64,000 nt of DNA. Source: Taeniopygia guttata. Its lineage: Eukaryota > Chordata > Aves > Passeriformes > Estrildidae. The notes beneath the pieces are model-generated. The model searched no databases. It had not been told where the DNA came from and saw nothing but the letters and a program-made list of their open reading frames with translations. The translations under genes were made by a program, and so were the position numbers. Shown in pieces: positions 29,001 to 40,798 of this stretch. The stretch is from the NCBI RefSeq assembly GCF_048771995.1, contig NC_133036.1, positions 15,841,001 to 15,905,000 on the forward strand, given 5' to 3'. The stretch's first letter is position 1; every line of letters begins with the position of its first letter.

Positions 29001-30518
29001 TATATCCATCTCCAATTTTAACAAAATTCTTTTAAAAAATAAGTATCCAGACAGGCACAAACACAGGATAAGTGTTCAACTTATTTTTTCTAGGTTATTG
29101 TGCCTCTTTCTCTTCCACACCACAAAATACCTCAAAAGCTGTAATCCCCATCATTAACCATTATAATGTTTAGAACATATCCTGTTCTAAATGTGCAATA
29201 TAGTGAGAGCTTCTAATAAAGTTAAATTTTAAAAATCTCCAGCTTTCAGGGTTATCAAGTTAAGTCAAGGACAGTAAGATGGTGGGCAGGGAAGATGCAT
29301 TTTGTACTCACTGCAACACCTGGCTTTACCAGCAGCAGACCAAGTCCTGTGTTTTATGCAGAACACAATGTGGTTTGCTTAGCTTGGAAACTGAAAAAGA
29401 GCAGAAGCTTTCAAAACACAGAGAAGTAGAACTTAGTGCTCTTTCCCCATAAAGCTGCAGAATGCAGGTCCCTCTCAGCTGTTAAGATTGAAGAATGACT
29501 TGGAGTAGAACAATAATGTCAGAAGAACAGTGAAGTGCACACTAGACAGCCATAAGAACTTCATTTGACTTGTATTGGCAATTGATTTAAATGGAATTGC
29601 AACCACCCATCAAGGTCAAGAGTGCTTTCTTGACATTAGGGACCTCTGTGTCAACTGTAAATGTACAGTGGTCATCTATTTTTTACAAACATGTTCAAAT
29701 CATTATAGATCACGTTTTAGAATGATTGTTTTAATGTTCTAGGTAATGGGATTTTGCTGAATGGTAGTATTGCTTGCTGAACAGCTTGCAATTTATTCTT
29801 TGCTATACAAATTACTCCACAAAATAATAAAATACCCTTTATCAGATACTGCACAGCTTAACCAAAGAGATGGATCACACCAGGTACCTTCCATTTTAGT
29901 TTAACAGTGGTACCATTAAGACAACAATGTTGTGATTTCAGGACAATAAGATCTTGCTTAACAATAGTGCAGAGCATTAGGCAAATGTTACACTAACATT
30001 TGAATAAAACCTAAAATACTGGTTCCAGGTCAAAATCTCTGGAATATCCCACCACATGTATAGTAGATTGTTCTCCAACTGAAGTTGAGGGCAACCTGTT
30101 TATCTGGACTTTGTATACTTATAAAGAAACCCCACTGTGACAAGTATTTTTACATTTCTCCAACAAAATGTTTTTATGTTGCTCTAAAGACACATAAAAA
30201 GCACATCTCTCTTTTGGAATACTGATACTCAATGTTCCTGACCAACAGAGATAAGGGGTACCCTCTAAACATCTTTTCTATATAGTTCTGTGAAATCACT
30301 CATTTAGTTTCCAAGTTAACTATGTTCAGCTCATACATATTTACTGCCTTACTTTTATTTCTGAGGTAAATATATTTTGATGATAAAGAGCCATAAGGTT
30401 AAAATCAGAAAGAAAGAAGAAATAGGTTCAGGGTGAAACACACTCCTCCCAGGAGTACTGCTGTTATCTGCCCTTTTGGCACTCTCTGCATTCACATCTT
30501 TGGAAATTTTGAAAAACC
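14005..30518. other. Gene-free AT-rich intergenic sequence
   Basis: I find no coding exon or clear RNA gene over these 16.5 kb. Open frames stay short and shadow one another. A GC-richer patch at about 25,500-26,100 carries several overlapping open frames on both strands but no domain. Simple repeats are a pyrimidine tract at about 23,471-23,511, an A-rich AAAC tract near 23,735-23,769 and a short AGAAAGTCT repeat near 20,905-20,940. The rest could include conserved regulatory elements, but that cannot be told without alignment. Confidence 0.55.
23735..23769 (+). repeat. (AAAC)n simple repeat
   Basis: An imperfect tetranucleotide AAAC tract of about 35 bp is interrupted by a longer A run. 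It is an ordinary microsatellite. Confidence 0.8.
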
Positions 30519-30822
30519 ACAATCCCAGAATGGTTTGGGCTGGAAGGGACCTTAAAGCCCATTCCACCCCCTGCCATGGGCAGGGACACCTTCCACTAGC
30601 CCAGGGTGCTCCAAGCCCCATCCAAATGTGCCTTGGGCACTGCCAGGGATCCAGGGGCAGCCACAGCTGCTCTGGGCACCTGTGCCAGGGCCTGCCCACC
30701 CTGCCAGGGAACAATTCCTCATTCCCAACATCCCATCCAGCCCTGCCCCCTGGCAGTTTAAAACCATTCCCCCTTGTCCTATCACTACATGCCCTCATAA
30801 AAAGTCTCTCTCCATCTTTTTC
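30519..30822 (-). mobile_element. CR1 LINE 3' fragment
   Basis: Read on the - strand, the segment matches the typical avian CR1 3' region. It has a GACTTTTTATGAGGGCATGT-like start, a block ending in TAGTGATAGGACAAGGGGGA, then the TGGGCTAGTGGAAGGTGTCC block and the terminal GGTCCCTTCCAGCCCAAACC block. CR1 is a non-LTR retrotransposon whose copies are nearly always truncated at the 5' end, as here, with only about 300 bp retained. The internal blocks are well preserved, so this is one of the younger insertions in the window. The open frames on both strands through it are by-products of the repeat. Confidence 0.93.
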
Positions 30823-31557
30823 AGGCGCTGGAATCACAGAAGTTAGTTCAAGAAACAGTGAAGTGTGACAAAGAGAAGATGACAGCACAGACCAGAGGTG
30901 AAAGACCAGATCTGTGTCTTAGAGAAGTAACAGTATTTATATTGGCTCCAGCAACCCCTGGCACAGCCCAAACAGCATTTGTGTTTTGTAATCTCTGTTG
31001 CCTTGTGGTTTGTGATTCTCTGTTTTTTAAACTTAATAACACCTTTTTGTGGAACTAGAATTCAACTTACATTTTTGTTTACATACTTCTATACTTGTTT
31101 ATATTTAATAGGTCTATTTCCTTAGTTGAAAAAGTTGTCAACAAACAAAACAAGTGGAAAAAATTAATACTAGGTTAAACAGGACTAAATGTCAAATCTT
31201 AAAACTTAAAGACTGAATAAATTCAAAATTAAATTAATAAGTTAATCTTATTTTTAATTGCATTACACAGAATTATTTTATCTGTTACATAAGCTATCTT
31301 TAAGCAGTTATTTGTACTCCTTTAGCATCTGTTACATAAAGGGACTCCTTCACACCAGATTTTAACTGATGTAAACACACCACTCTCACTATTTTTCTGC
31401 ATTTGTTAGGGAAAAGACTTTTGAGTGTTGCTGCTTCCCCATCATTCTACTAGATAACAGAAATCTAATTTGGATTTTAGTCTAGGCTTGGGCTGGTCTT
31501 GCAGAGCAGCGGCTCCTCAGCAGCAATGCCCTCACAGAGCCATAGCACCAGCAGCGT
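30823..31557. other. Intergenic sequence between CR1 and minisatellite
   Basis: Nothing recognisable is seen in these 735 bp. They are AT-rich with short open frames only. Confidence 0.55.
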
Positions 31558-31785
31558 CCCAACATCCCAACACTCCAATACTCCAACATCCCAACACTCC
31601 AATACTCCAACACCCCAACAGTCCAACACCCCAACACTCCAACACCCCAACACTCCAACATGCCAACACTCCAACACCCAAACACTCCAACACTCCAACA
31701 TCCCAACACCCAAACACTCCAACACCCCAACACTCCAACATCCCAACGCCCCAGCATCCCAACAACCCAACACCCCAACACCCCA
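31558..31785. repeat. 8-bp-period minisatellite, about 28 units
   Basis: The tract is an array with a strict period of 8 bp, with units such as CCCAACAC, TCCAACAC and CCCAACAT. About 28 units follow without a break in register. Unit variants are interspersed in a non-random order, so larger blocks appear to have been duplicated. Because 8 is not a multiple of 3, every frame translates into an 8-residue repeat, and all frames stay open on both strands. These long frames are a consequence of the repeat and are not genes. Confidence 0.95.
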
Positions 31786-34700
31786 GCTGCCTTTCCAGCC
31801 CAAAGCTGGCTTAAAAGTTTGTCAATTCCTTTTCTTCCAGTGCCTCCTTTTTGACTAATTACCTAATCATAATTTGGTAACCTAACAGTAATTGACAGCA
31901 TAGAAATGCAAACAGCCCTGGCCTGAAAGCTGCCATAAGCAGAGTTATGTCACCCAGCATCCTGGCTTTCACACAACTATTTCATTACCTGTAAGCTTCT
32001 CAGTAATGAATATGCTATTAAAAGGGTTTTTTAATTTTCATGTTTCTCATGTTGTAATTCTCCAATAAATTTCCCTGACTTCCAACATAAATAAGTTTCA
32101 TTATTCCTCATTATTAAAAGAAACAAACACATTCTCCTTCACTGAAAGGGTGTCATATAATTAGATGACCTTCCTACATAAAATCATGAATGAAAAAAGA
32201 CCTGACAAGTTGCATAAAAATATTTAATCAGACATTAGGACATTAAATATAGTTAGTCAAAACACAAGACATTATTGTACTAACAAATGCTTTCAGAAAC
32301 AGTCTTTTACAATACAAGAGATCAAAACAGACTTTAGTTTTACTACATCATTAGACAAGTCACAGATTTTCAACAATTTATCACCAATTTCTTCATTTGG
32401 TTGCTTTAAACATGCTTTTTAAACATACTTGATAACTAGTAAAAATTGTATACAATGCAAATGACATTTCAGATAAGTTTTATTGACTTAATGCTCTGGT
32501 AATAAAATTATAACAATCAGTATTATTTTGATTTATTGCAAATTTTACTTTCACCTTTAATGGACTTGGTGCATGGCAGAATTGAATGTAATGCTGCTGC
32601 CACCTCAAGGTCACTACAGAAAACTCTGATGGTTCATTCTGGTCTCCTCCTATCTAATCAACAGTAGGAAGATTGAAAAACTAAGAATGAACAGACTCCT
32701 TTGTTTTCATAAAGTTATTTGATGCTCACTATGTGCAGATTCCATGTGCATATTTGCAATGAAAAACTGATTTTCTGCCTCTGTGTACATGGAAGTACAG
32801 ACACAGACACACAGGCAGACACAGGACCTGCAGACCTGCAGGCAAGCACAGCGCTGAGGGTTAGAGGAAAAACAAAACTTGGGATGACAAGGAATGTTCC
32901 TAAAGTGAGCCAAACCGTGCAGTCCTGATTTTACACCTGAATGAGAAACTGAACTTAGTAAAATTGCAACGGAATTTCAGTCCATTACCTTCCCAGGGTT
33001 TATGTTTGTTTGTTTGTTGCTTTTTTAAGTTTTCAGATAAAAACCACAATAGTATGAACAATTCCAGCTTGTCACATTTATATCAATCTCTTGACAGAGA
33101 TTTTGAGGGGACAAATACACAGTAAGTTATGTAGCCCAAATAGGAAACTTGTGCAAATTTTCCTATTTAAGATTCTGTAGAGCAAATTAATATTTCAATG
33201 AAGAACAATGTCTTTACTATAAAATATCTACAGTACTCTGTGTTTCTATGGATGCTCAGAAAGAATATAAGTTTGTACTCCTAAAAGCTCTACAGGAGCA
33301 TAGTAAAAGCCTCACAACATCATCCACATGACAAATATGTGATCAGTTTGATAAATTTCATAAAATTTATCGTGGTTAGGGTGATGTGACTGTTACCCTG
33401 AAGTTATCTGAAAAATGTCACACTCAAAAAACACAATCTACTGCTTAAAACCCACATCAAGCAGCTCTGTGATTGATTTAAAAACTCTATCTAATCCCAT
33501 TTGGCAAAATACAGATTGCAATTCAAGTATAAAAGTCTGCAGGAGACCAACCTATGGAATTTAAGGAAAGTTGCCAGGACCACTCACTGAAGGACAGAGG
33601 ACTGGTCCATGATTCCCTTTAATGACATAAAAGTATCCAAAGGCACTTCTTATTTCTTGATTTAAGCTATCCAGTTTCCATGCTGAGCAGAAAGTTTTAA
33701 TACTTTTATTCTGGCCACCATTATCCATGGTAATTAATACTGAAATTGTCATGGATATACCACAGTTTCACACTTGAGTGGATTTCCAAATTTTTGGGGC
33801 TATTTTGTCTTTTGGAAGCTAGCATGTAGTACATACTCTAGAGGTTCTTGCTTGCACCAGAAATGAGGGTATTTTAGTCCACACAGAGCAGTTTAACAAG
33901 GAGGGAAAAGTAATGCCTTTTAACTACAACTGTAAAAAAGAAAAAAAATCACCAATTGACTCAATTATAGGACTATTAGCTATATTAGAACTCCAGGGAG
34001 TCCAATTCTTTTTAGGGGATCTCCTTTTACAGGTGAAATATTAAGTTATGTAATGCATGATCTGATTCCAGGCTTACTGCAGCTTATCATTCACAACTGA
34101 ATTCTCCTGGATGTGTAAATACACACTGAGGACAGCCACTGGGGCATTTCTGAATGGTAAATGTAACAACTGGGATCAGTATGTACCTGCTATAATGCAA
34201 CGCTTCACATACAGATAATTTCTCTTAAGAATGCAAAAGGCACTTCTGTATTTTCTCTGACTATAATAAGACAAAAAGAGTGGTACTTTGCTGTCATTGC
34301 TGTTGGAGTCTTTTGTGCATATGACTCCCCCTGCTACAACTGACAGTAATAAATCCCATTCTGCACTCCCTGGGTTGGATTACAGACCTAAAGCACTGTT
34401 TGGAGTAAGAGCTGACAAAAAATATCAGTATCTATGCAAAGTGATAAAAAAGGAAAAAATACTGGATATTACAATATAGTACATCATGTGGCACGTCTCT
34501 GTGGACTGCCTTGATATTTTCTCTATAGATAAATAATTTTTGTCCCTATTCTAAGTGGAGTTTCCCCATGGCCAATTCAGCAGTAAAATCCCCCACAAAA
34601 TCTGTGATTTTACTAATTTAAAACAGATCTGTTCTCAGTACATGCACACAGTCCACACTTTGTGTAAATCCAGGTTTAAGGGAACTGCCTGTTCTGAAGG

Positions 34701-36408
34701 CTGTGAGAAGCCCTGAGAGGTGAAGAAAATGGCAAAACATCACTTAAGAATCTGCAAGTTTATCATTTCCCCCTCCAAAAAAAAGGAAAAAGGTGGCAGT
34801 AAGGTCTTTGCTCCCTCACACTCAGCTACAGCCCAGGTTTATCCTGCTTTGCACTCACTGCAGACCTTCCAACAAGAGACAAATGTTCCATGGCAGTATT
34901 TTGACCAAGTCCATAAAAATCACCTCCCATCACACTCAGAGCAGTTAGGGGTGTGATTTTGGGTGACATTTTTATGTAAGACTTAACATAGAATGCAGTT
35001 CTAATTATGTTTTGCCAACATCACTGGCAGAAATAAGCTTTCACTTCCTTCATGGATGAAACTAACAGATACAGCAGCTGTGAAAAGCCCTGCTGTGCCA
35101 GTGTAACTTCTATATAAATTATAAGTTATATAAGTTGCTGTTGGTATAGCTGTATAAAAAAAAACAAAAAAACTTATTTATTGCAGACAACATTTTAGCA
35201 CTTTGCCTTGAGCCAATGTGAAGCTTTCCACGATGTCTCACTCTTTTCAATTCACCTGGTTGCCTCTTCAGCTCAAGACCAATAGGAAGTGAGTATGTTG
35301 AAGATAATAACAATATTCCATAGAATAGCATGAGGGGAATTTTGGGAAAAAATTATATTCTCTTATTCCTGACAAAAAGTTGTAAATATAAGTGAAGAAG
35401 CAGATGAGAAAGAAATATAGACTTTTTTTTCTGTAAAAAGCAATTCCAAAAAAATTACTTATGTTCAAATAACTAAGATTCAAGGGAATGAGAGTAAGTT
35501 TGCAAACAATAGGACAGATGCTGTTAAATCATCTCTAAATTGCAATTACGTATTTTACATATACACTTACTTGCACACATAAAATTAGATTTACGTAGAG
35601 CTTAGAAGTGGCCCTGAATCACAGGGTTTAAATCTGGAGTCAATCCTATGTCTGCACTCCCATAAAGCTGGGGGAAGCAGGGGATTTTTAGTTTCATTTC
35701 CTGTATAAAATCAAGTAGATGTGATTCTAGGAGACAGAATAAGTCATATAGGAAAGCAGAAGCAAAGTGTTTTCCCTTTAATTCACAGAAAAGTATACCC
35801 AAAGTACAGAGTGAAAAAAACTCATCATTTGATAACCTGTCATGGAAAAATACAAGGTCTAAAGTAATGAGAGAGTCACTGATTTGCAGTGGTAGCAGTA
35901 CTAAAATAATTAAAAGACAGATCAAGGGGAAACAAAAGACAAAATGATAAGAAGTTAAAAATGTCATGGTTATTCTCTGAATATATGACATATATCAGAC
36001 TCACTGCTTTTTAGCAAATACTAATAATTTAGATTTAGTAAACATATTAGTAACCATCTTCTCAAAACCAGGAGATACGTATCTAAATTAAATTAATATA
36101 AATCAGCCCCTAGATGTCATTGTTGCAGCTGAAATATCACTTAATACAGAACTTTCCTAATTCTCTAGCAGAAAAGGCTGTGTAAAGCAAAATAAAACAT
36201 CTAAGTAATATAAATTCTGCTCAGCTTTAATGCCTCACTGCCAAAGCACAAAGAGCTCTGAGGCTGTAACAAAAAGATAGCGAAGTCTAACTACACAAAA
36301 GGTTTGTGTGTGAGGTTTGGGTTCTGGCAGCAGAGAAGCAAAACCACCCCAAAGGGAATTGCACTCTAAACTTTCTGCACAAAACATCCCACACCTGTCC
36401 CTAGGAAG
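31786..36408. other. Gene-free AT-rich intergenic sequence
   Basis: I see no exon, RNA gene or clear transposon in this stretch. A short (TTTG)n tract lies near 33,003-33,018 and a CA/GA-rich patch near 32,795-32,830. All open frames are short and carry no motif. Confidence 0.55.
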
Positions 36409-36740
36409 GTCCTTCCTAACTCCTATCGACACTGGCCTCAATACCAAAAATGTTGTTTCATATAACAATCTAAATCTATTGAATAAATCTAAATCTAAAT
36501 CTAAATCTATTGAAAAGTTATTTCAATATTTACATCTCTGTTTATATCTGGAACAATTGTATATGTTCTCTCATTATATACAAAAACTTGGGTTTAAAAT
36601 ACTCATTTTAATTATTGCAAAGTTTTGTTATCTACCATCTATTGTAGCAATGAGTTCCAGAGGTTGATTACACTTACAGAAGAAGAAAATTAAATCTAAG
36701 ACTTCCTGTACCTGTTTTGAAAGTGCAACCATTATTCAAC
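36409..36740 (+). mobile_element. Possible ancient CR1/L3-type LINE fragment
   Basis: The stretch around 36,647-36,670, with AGCAATGAGTTCCAGAGGTT followed by an AGAAGAAG block and a CTTCCTG block, resembles the 3' untranslated region of old CR1/L3 LINEs. There the typical wording is a GAGTTCCAYAGGTTAAT-like motif and then GAAGAAGTATTTCCTTTT. The resemblance is remembered, not computed. The outer limits are guesses, and the copy would be ancient. It encloses a small AAATCT microsatellite. Confidence 0.3.
36485..36508 (+). repeat. (AAATCT)4 microsatellite
   Basis: Four perfect copies of the hexamer AAATCT sit in tandem, with partial copies on the left side. The tract is short and without an evident role. 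Confidence 0.9.
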
Positions 36741-37918
36741 TTCACTGAATAACTAATTAATCTAATGGTAGGAGAAGTGTATTTAAAGTGCAATTTATTT
36801 CCTTTATACTATTTATTATCCATATATGTCTACCATGTTCTATTGTATTGTCTAAATGAGGAGACACAGTGTTTATTCTTCCCTGCATAATTTCTCAGTA
36901 CTCCTAACACTTCTCAATCCACCTGCAGGATTTTCTCTCAGAATACAATGTAGTCCTATTTCATAAACAAATAACACAATATCATTTCTGCTATTCCATT
37001 TTCTTACCATGCTTCTCTCACTCTCTGCATTTTCCTAGATTATGCATCACATTTGCAAACTTCTGTATTTAGAGAGTCAAAATGTCCCCTAAGGCTCCAT
37101 TTCACAGTAAGGGCTCCCACGATGCTCGTCTGATAAATCAAAGTACTTGTACAATACTTGTACTCCTATGTGAAAATATGCATATTCTTCCAAATTTTCT
37201 GAGGAACCAAACATATCATTTTCCATGTGATAGGGAGCTGTATTTTATGCGCTCTGACCATTTTTTTTTTTTACCCAGAAACAATACAGCTATGAGCAGA
37301 TACAGACAATATGAAACACATTCTGTCTGCCAAAAAGAATTTTAAAAACCAAATCCAGGCTTCTGTGATGTAGTTAGTCTATAAAGATAGCAGAAAATTC
37401 CCTACTTGCCAATCGTATTGTAATGCAATGGCAAATTCCATCTTTTTATGGCGGATCTATCTACCTCACAATAAAGGTCAACTCCAGCCTACCACGAACA
37501 GAAACTTAGGTGAAATATTAAATTAAAATTCTCCTTCTTCTCGTGCCACTCTAAGTGCTCACACCACACTCATGGCACTGTTCACCCAGGAAGGGATGCC
37601 CCAGCCAAAGCCCCCCTTCCCACCAGGGCTCCATGCAAGGTTCACTTCTCTTGTACACAGAGCTACAAATCAGTTTATTTAATGCCCACTCAATACAGTC
37701 AGGGACTCCAGTTATATAATACATTATAATAATGTTAAAATTATAAAGCTTTTGGATAAAAATGTAGAAAACTCATGGGCTAAATTGGATTTTTCATTGA
37801 CAATTATATAACTCATTGCTGGTACAAATCACTAATGAAAACAAGCCTAATTGTTCATTTGATGACTGAAAAGAGTTTCAAGACTGAGGCCACAAAGAAT
37901 AAACAGGGACCTTATAAA
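36741..37918. other. Gene-free intergenic sequence
   Basis: No coding or RNA feature is seen. The stretch is AT-rich and apparently single-copy up to the telomere-like repeat. Confidence 0.55.
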
Positions 37919-37990
37919 CCCTAACCCTAACCCTAACCCTAACCCAAACCCTAACCCAAACCCTAACCCAAACCCTAACCCTAACCCTAT
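37919..37990. repeat. Interstitial telomere repeat, 12 units
   Basis: Twelve contiguous hexamers of the vertebrate telomere type are present, with the CCCTAA strand on +. Units 1-4, 6, 8, 10 and 11 are perfect CCCTAA. Units 5, 7 and 9 are CCCAAA and unit 12 is CCCTAT. The flanks are ordinary AT-rich DNA with no subtelomeric signature. Short interstitial telomere tracts are known in vertebrate genomes and are usually ascribed to telomerase- or repair-mediated insertion at a break. The alternating variants suggest that a 12-bp unit was later amplified in place. Confidence 0.97.
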
Positions 37991-39220
37991 AGGAAAGCTA
38001 CTACCTGTAGATTTCTGTTATTTTAAAAGTGTACACAAAAACCTGTGCACACTTTGCATGTTTTCACTTCAAGATTGCATCTTTGCTGATGCAGCTCGAA
38101 ATTCACCTGGTGTTTCTAAACTATGTGTTACTCTTCTAAATTAAGCTTATAATGTTTACCATAAAACTCATGCCACCGACATTCTGTACATATTTACAGT
38201 ACTTAGGAAGCAATTTGGTATAAACTTTTACAAAAACATCAACATTCTGAACATATTATCCCCAAAACAAGAGCTTCATCTCTACTGCTCAGGGAGAGGT
38301 GCCTCATCCAGATTTCATTTGGCTTCATGTCTCCTTCAACTTCAAAGCAATGAAAATGAAAAACAGGAAAATAGCTTTGTGAAATACGAAGCCTTTCAAA
38401 TTAATGTAAAAGCACAAAATCTAAATCTGCCTTTTTGTACAATCATACCTGCACAGAGAATGAAATCTTTAACTTAGTCCAGGTTTAATTACAACAAAGA
38501 AGAATAACAGAGTGTATGGAGATGATTACTCATCAACCCAGTATTTTTAATTCAGATCTATCAGATCCTAGCATATTTTGATTGGAAAAAGGAGGGTGAG
38601 AGTCCTCTATCTACAAGAGTGATTCAATTCAGGTAACTGGTTAATTAACCTGTGACATATACACACGTGGAAACAAAGCTTTTAAAGGAAGAGGATACAT
38701 GAAAAATAATCATTTTCTATTAAAAAGCTCTACTTAATATGGCAGAAAAAGCTGAAACAAGTTGCCATTATTATTACTACTACCTTTGACACTGTGAATA
38801 CTATACAGCTTAAAGTTTTACTCTTATTTTTTTAATTAAATGCATTTAATAGGTGTTAAGAAGATAGGTTGTATCCTTGCATTTTCCTGACAGCAATTTA
38901 TTTTTAAAAAAAAGTCTTATCAAAGGCTTACCAAACTTTTTTACCAAGTCAGAGATTGTAAGATACGACTTGAATTGTCTTAAAACTTTATATAATTAAA
39001 CAGAGCTTCATAATTCAAGGAGTCAAAGAGAAAAAGTAAAATTAGAGATAGCTGTTGAAAGCATGGTCAAATCCATCGCTTGAATAACACCAGATTTGAC
39101 AATATTTTTGAAAGGTCATATGTGGCAAGCACATTTCTCTCCCTCTCAGGATTTTCATAGAGGTGCACAGAGAGAAATGAAGGAGAAAACAATTTCTATT
39201 TCTGTTCCTTGTTTTTCCTA
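37991..39220. other. Gene-free intergenic sequence
   Basis: Nothing recognisable is seen between the telomere-like repeat and the LTR-like element. The DNA is AT-rich and has only short open frames. Confidence 0.55.
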
Positions 39221-39487
39221 TGTGGAATGTGTTCGGAGAATTGTTTACCTGGAGTGATTGCTTGATTGGATTCTGGTGAGGATTGTTTGAGCCTGGTGGC
39301 CAATCCAACCCACCTGGGCTGGACTCTCCAGAGAGGGTCACGAGTTGTGTTAGAAATAGAGTCAGAGAAAGTAGTATGTAGTTTTAGTATCCTCCTTTTA
39401 TATAGTATATTGATGTATTTTAGCATAGTTATAATAAAGAAATAATTCAGCCTTCTGAATTGAATCAGACATCGTCATTTCTTCCCA
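39221..39487 (+). mobile_element. Solo-LTR-like fossil of an endogenous retrovirus
   Basis: The segment starts with TG, has a TATA-like AT-rich box near 39,395, an AATAAA at 39,433 and a following block with TTCAGCCTTCTGAAT and CAGACATCGTCATTTCTTCC, and stops near a CA. This order resembles the U3-R-U5 layout of LTRs frequent in songbird genomes, an ERVL- or ERVK-like group as I recall, although I cannot name the family. No internal retroviral region or second LTR is adjacent, so it is a solo LTR or a fragment. No clear target-site duplication is visible, which suggests an old insertion or inexact borders. Confidence 0.55.
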
Positions 39488-39808
39488 TTGGTTTCACCTG
39501 CATTTACAATAGTCATATACTTCAAAAAGACCATATGTCTATGAAACAACATACAATCATTAACAAAAAGTTCAGTCATTGTAAAAACTTCCTACAATTT
39601 TACCAGATCCCTCCAAATCCAAATCTCCACATCAATACACTTTAATCTCTGTTCTGGAAATGAAGATTGGATTTTACTTGCCATCACCCAGCCACTTGTG
39701 AAATGACTTTTGAAGCTCATGATTCCCCTGACTTTTCAGTCTATATGAAATATCTCACAAATTCACCACATGTGAATGTACCTGGTACCTGGTAGCCCCT
39801 GACGTGCA
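39488..39808. other. Intergenic spacer
   Basis: About 320 bp of AT-rich sequence separate the LTR-like fossil from the tandem array. I see no feature in it. Confidence 0.55.
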
Positions 39809-40122
39809 GTGTCACACTCTCACACACACACTGCTGTCCCGTGTCACACTCTCACACACACACTCCTGCCCCTGTCCCGTGTCACACTGTCACACACACA
39901 CACTCCTGTCCCTGTCCCGTGTCACACACTCTCACACACACACACACTGTCCCCTGTCCCGTGTCACACACTGTCACACACACACTCCTGTCCCCTGTCC
40001 CGTGTCACACTGTCACACACACACTCCTGTCCCTGTCCCTGTCCCTGTCCCGTGTCACACACTGTCACACACACACTCCTGTCCCGTGTCCCTGTCCCGT
40101 GTCACACACTGTCACACACACA
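39809..40122. repeat. Compound CA-rich minisatellite
   Basis: Eight copies of a unit start with GTGTCACAC at 39,809, 39,841, 39,879, 39,919, 39,961, 40,002, 40,052 and 40,099, and two more lie at 40,451 and 40,493. Each unit runs GTGTCACAC, CTCTCA or CTGTCA, a (CA)n tract, and then CTCCTGTCCC-type hexamers. Spacing grows from 32 to about 50 bp because the number of CCCTGT hexamers and of CA steps differs. The open frames across it are repeat artefacts. Confidence 0.93.
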
Positions 40123-40151
40123 CACACTGTCCCTGTCCCTGTCCCTGTCCC

Positions 40152-40187
<36 letters not shown>

Positions 40188-40555
40188 GGTCCCTGTCCCT
40201 GTCCCGGTCCCTGTCCCCTGCCCCTGTCCCTGTCCCCGTCCCTGTCCCTGTCCCTGTCCCCTGCCCCTGTCCCTGTCCCCGTCCCTGTCCCTGTCCCTGT
40301 CCCCTGCCCCTGTCCCTGTCCCCGTCCCTGTCCCTGTCCCTGTCCCCTTTCCCCTGTCCCTGTCCCTGTCCCCTGTCCCTGTCCCTGTCCCCTGTCCCTG
40401 TCCCCTGTCCCTGCCCCTGTCCCTGTCCCCTGTCCCGTGTCCCCTGTCCCGTGTCACACACTCTCACACACACACACACTGTCCCCTGTCCCGTGTCACA
40501 CACTCACACACACACTCCTGTCCCCTGTCCCTGTCCCTGTCCCTGTCCCGGTCCC

Positions 40556-40591
<36 letters not shown>

Positions 40592-40757
40592 CTGTCCCTG
40601 TCCCTGTCTCTGTCCCGGTCCCTGTCCCTGTCCCGGTCCCCGTCCCCGTCCCTGTCCCTGTCCCTGTCCCTGTCCCCTGTCCCTGTCCCTTTCCCCTGTC
40701 CCTGTCCCTGTCCCTGTCCCGGTCCCTGTCCCTGTCCCTGTCCCTGTCCCGGTCCCG

Positions 40758-40798
<41 letters not shown>

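Noticed and set aside
30355-30888. 177-codon and other open frames
   Set aside because: They lie across the CR1 3' fragment. This CR1 region is noncoding in the intact element as well.
31470-31858. Overlapping open frames of 64-119 codons on both strands
   Set aside because: All are made by the 8-bp-period minisatellite.
39809-40520. Regularly spaced units that might suggest a CRISPR-like array
   Set aside because: The spacers are not unique but are the same CA and CCCTGT simple repeats, and the DNA is from a vertebrate.
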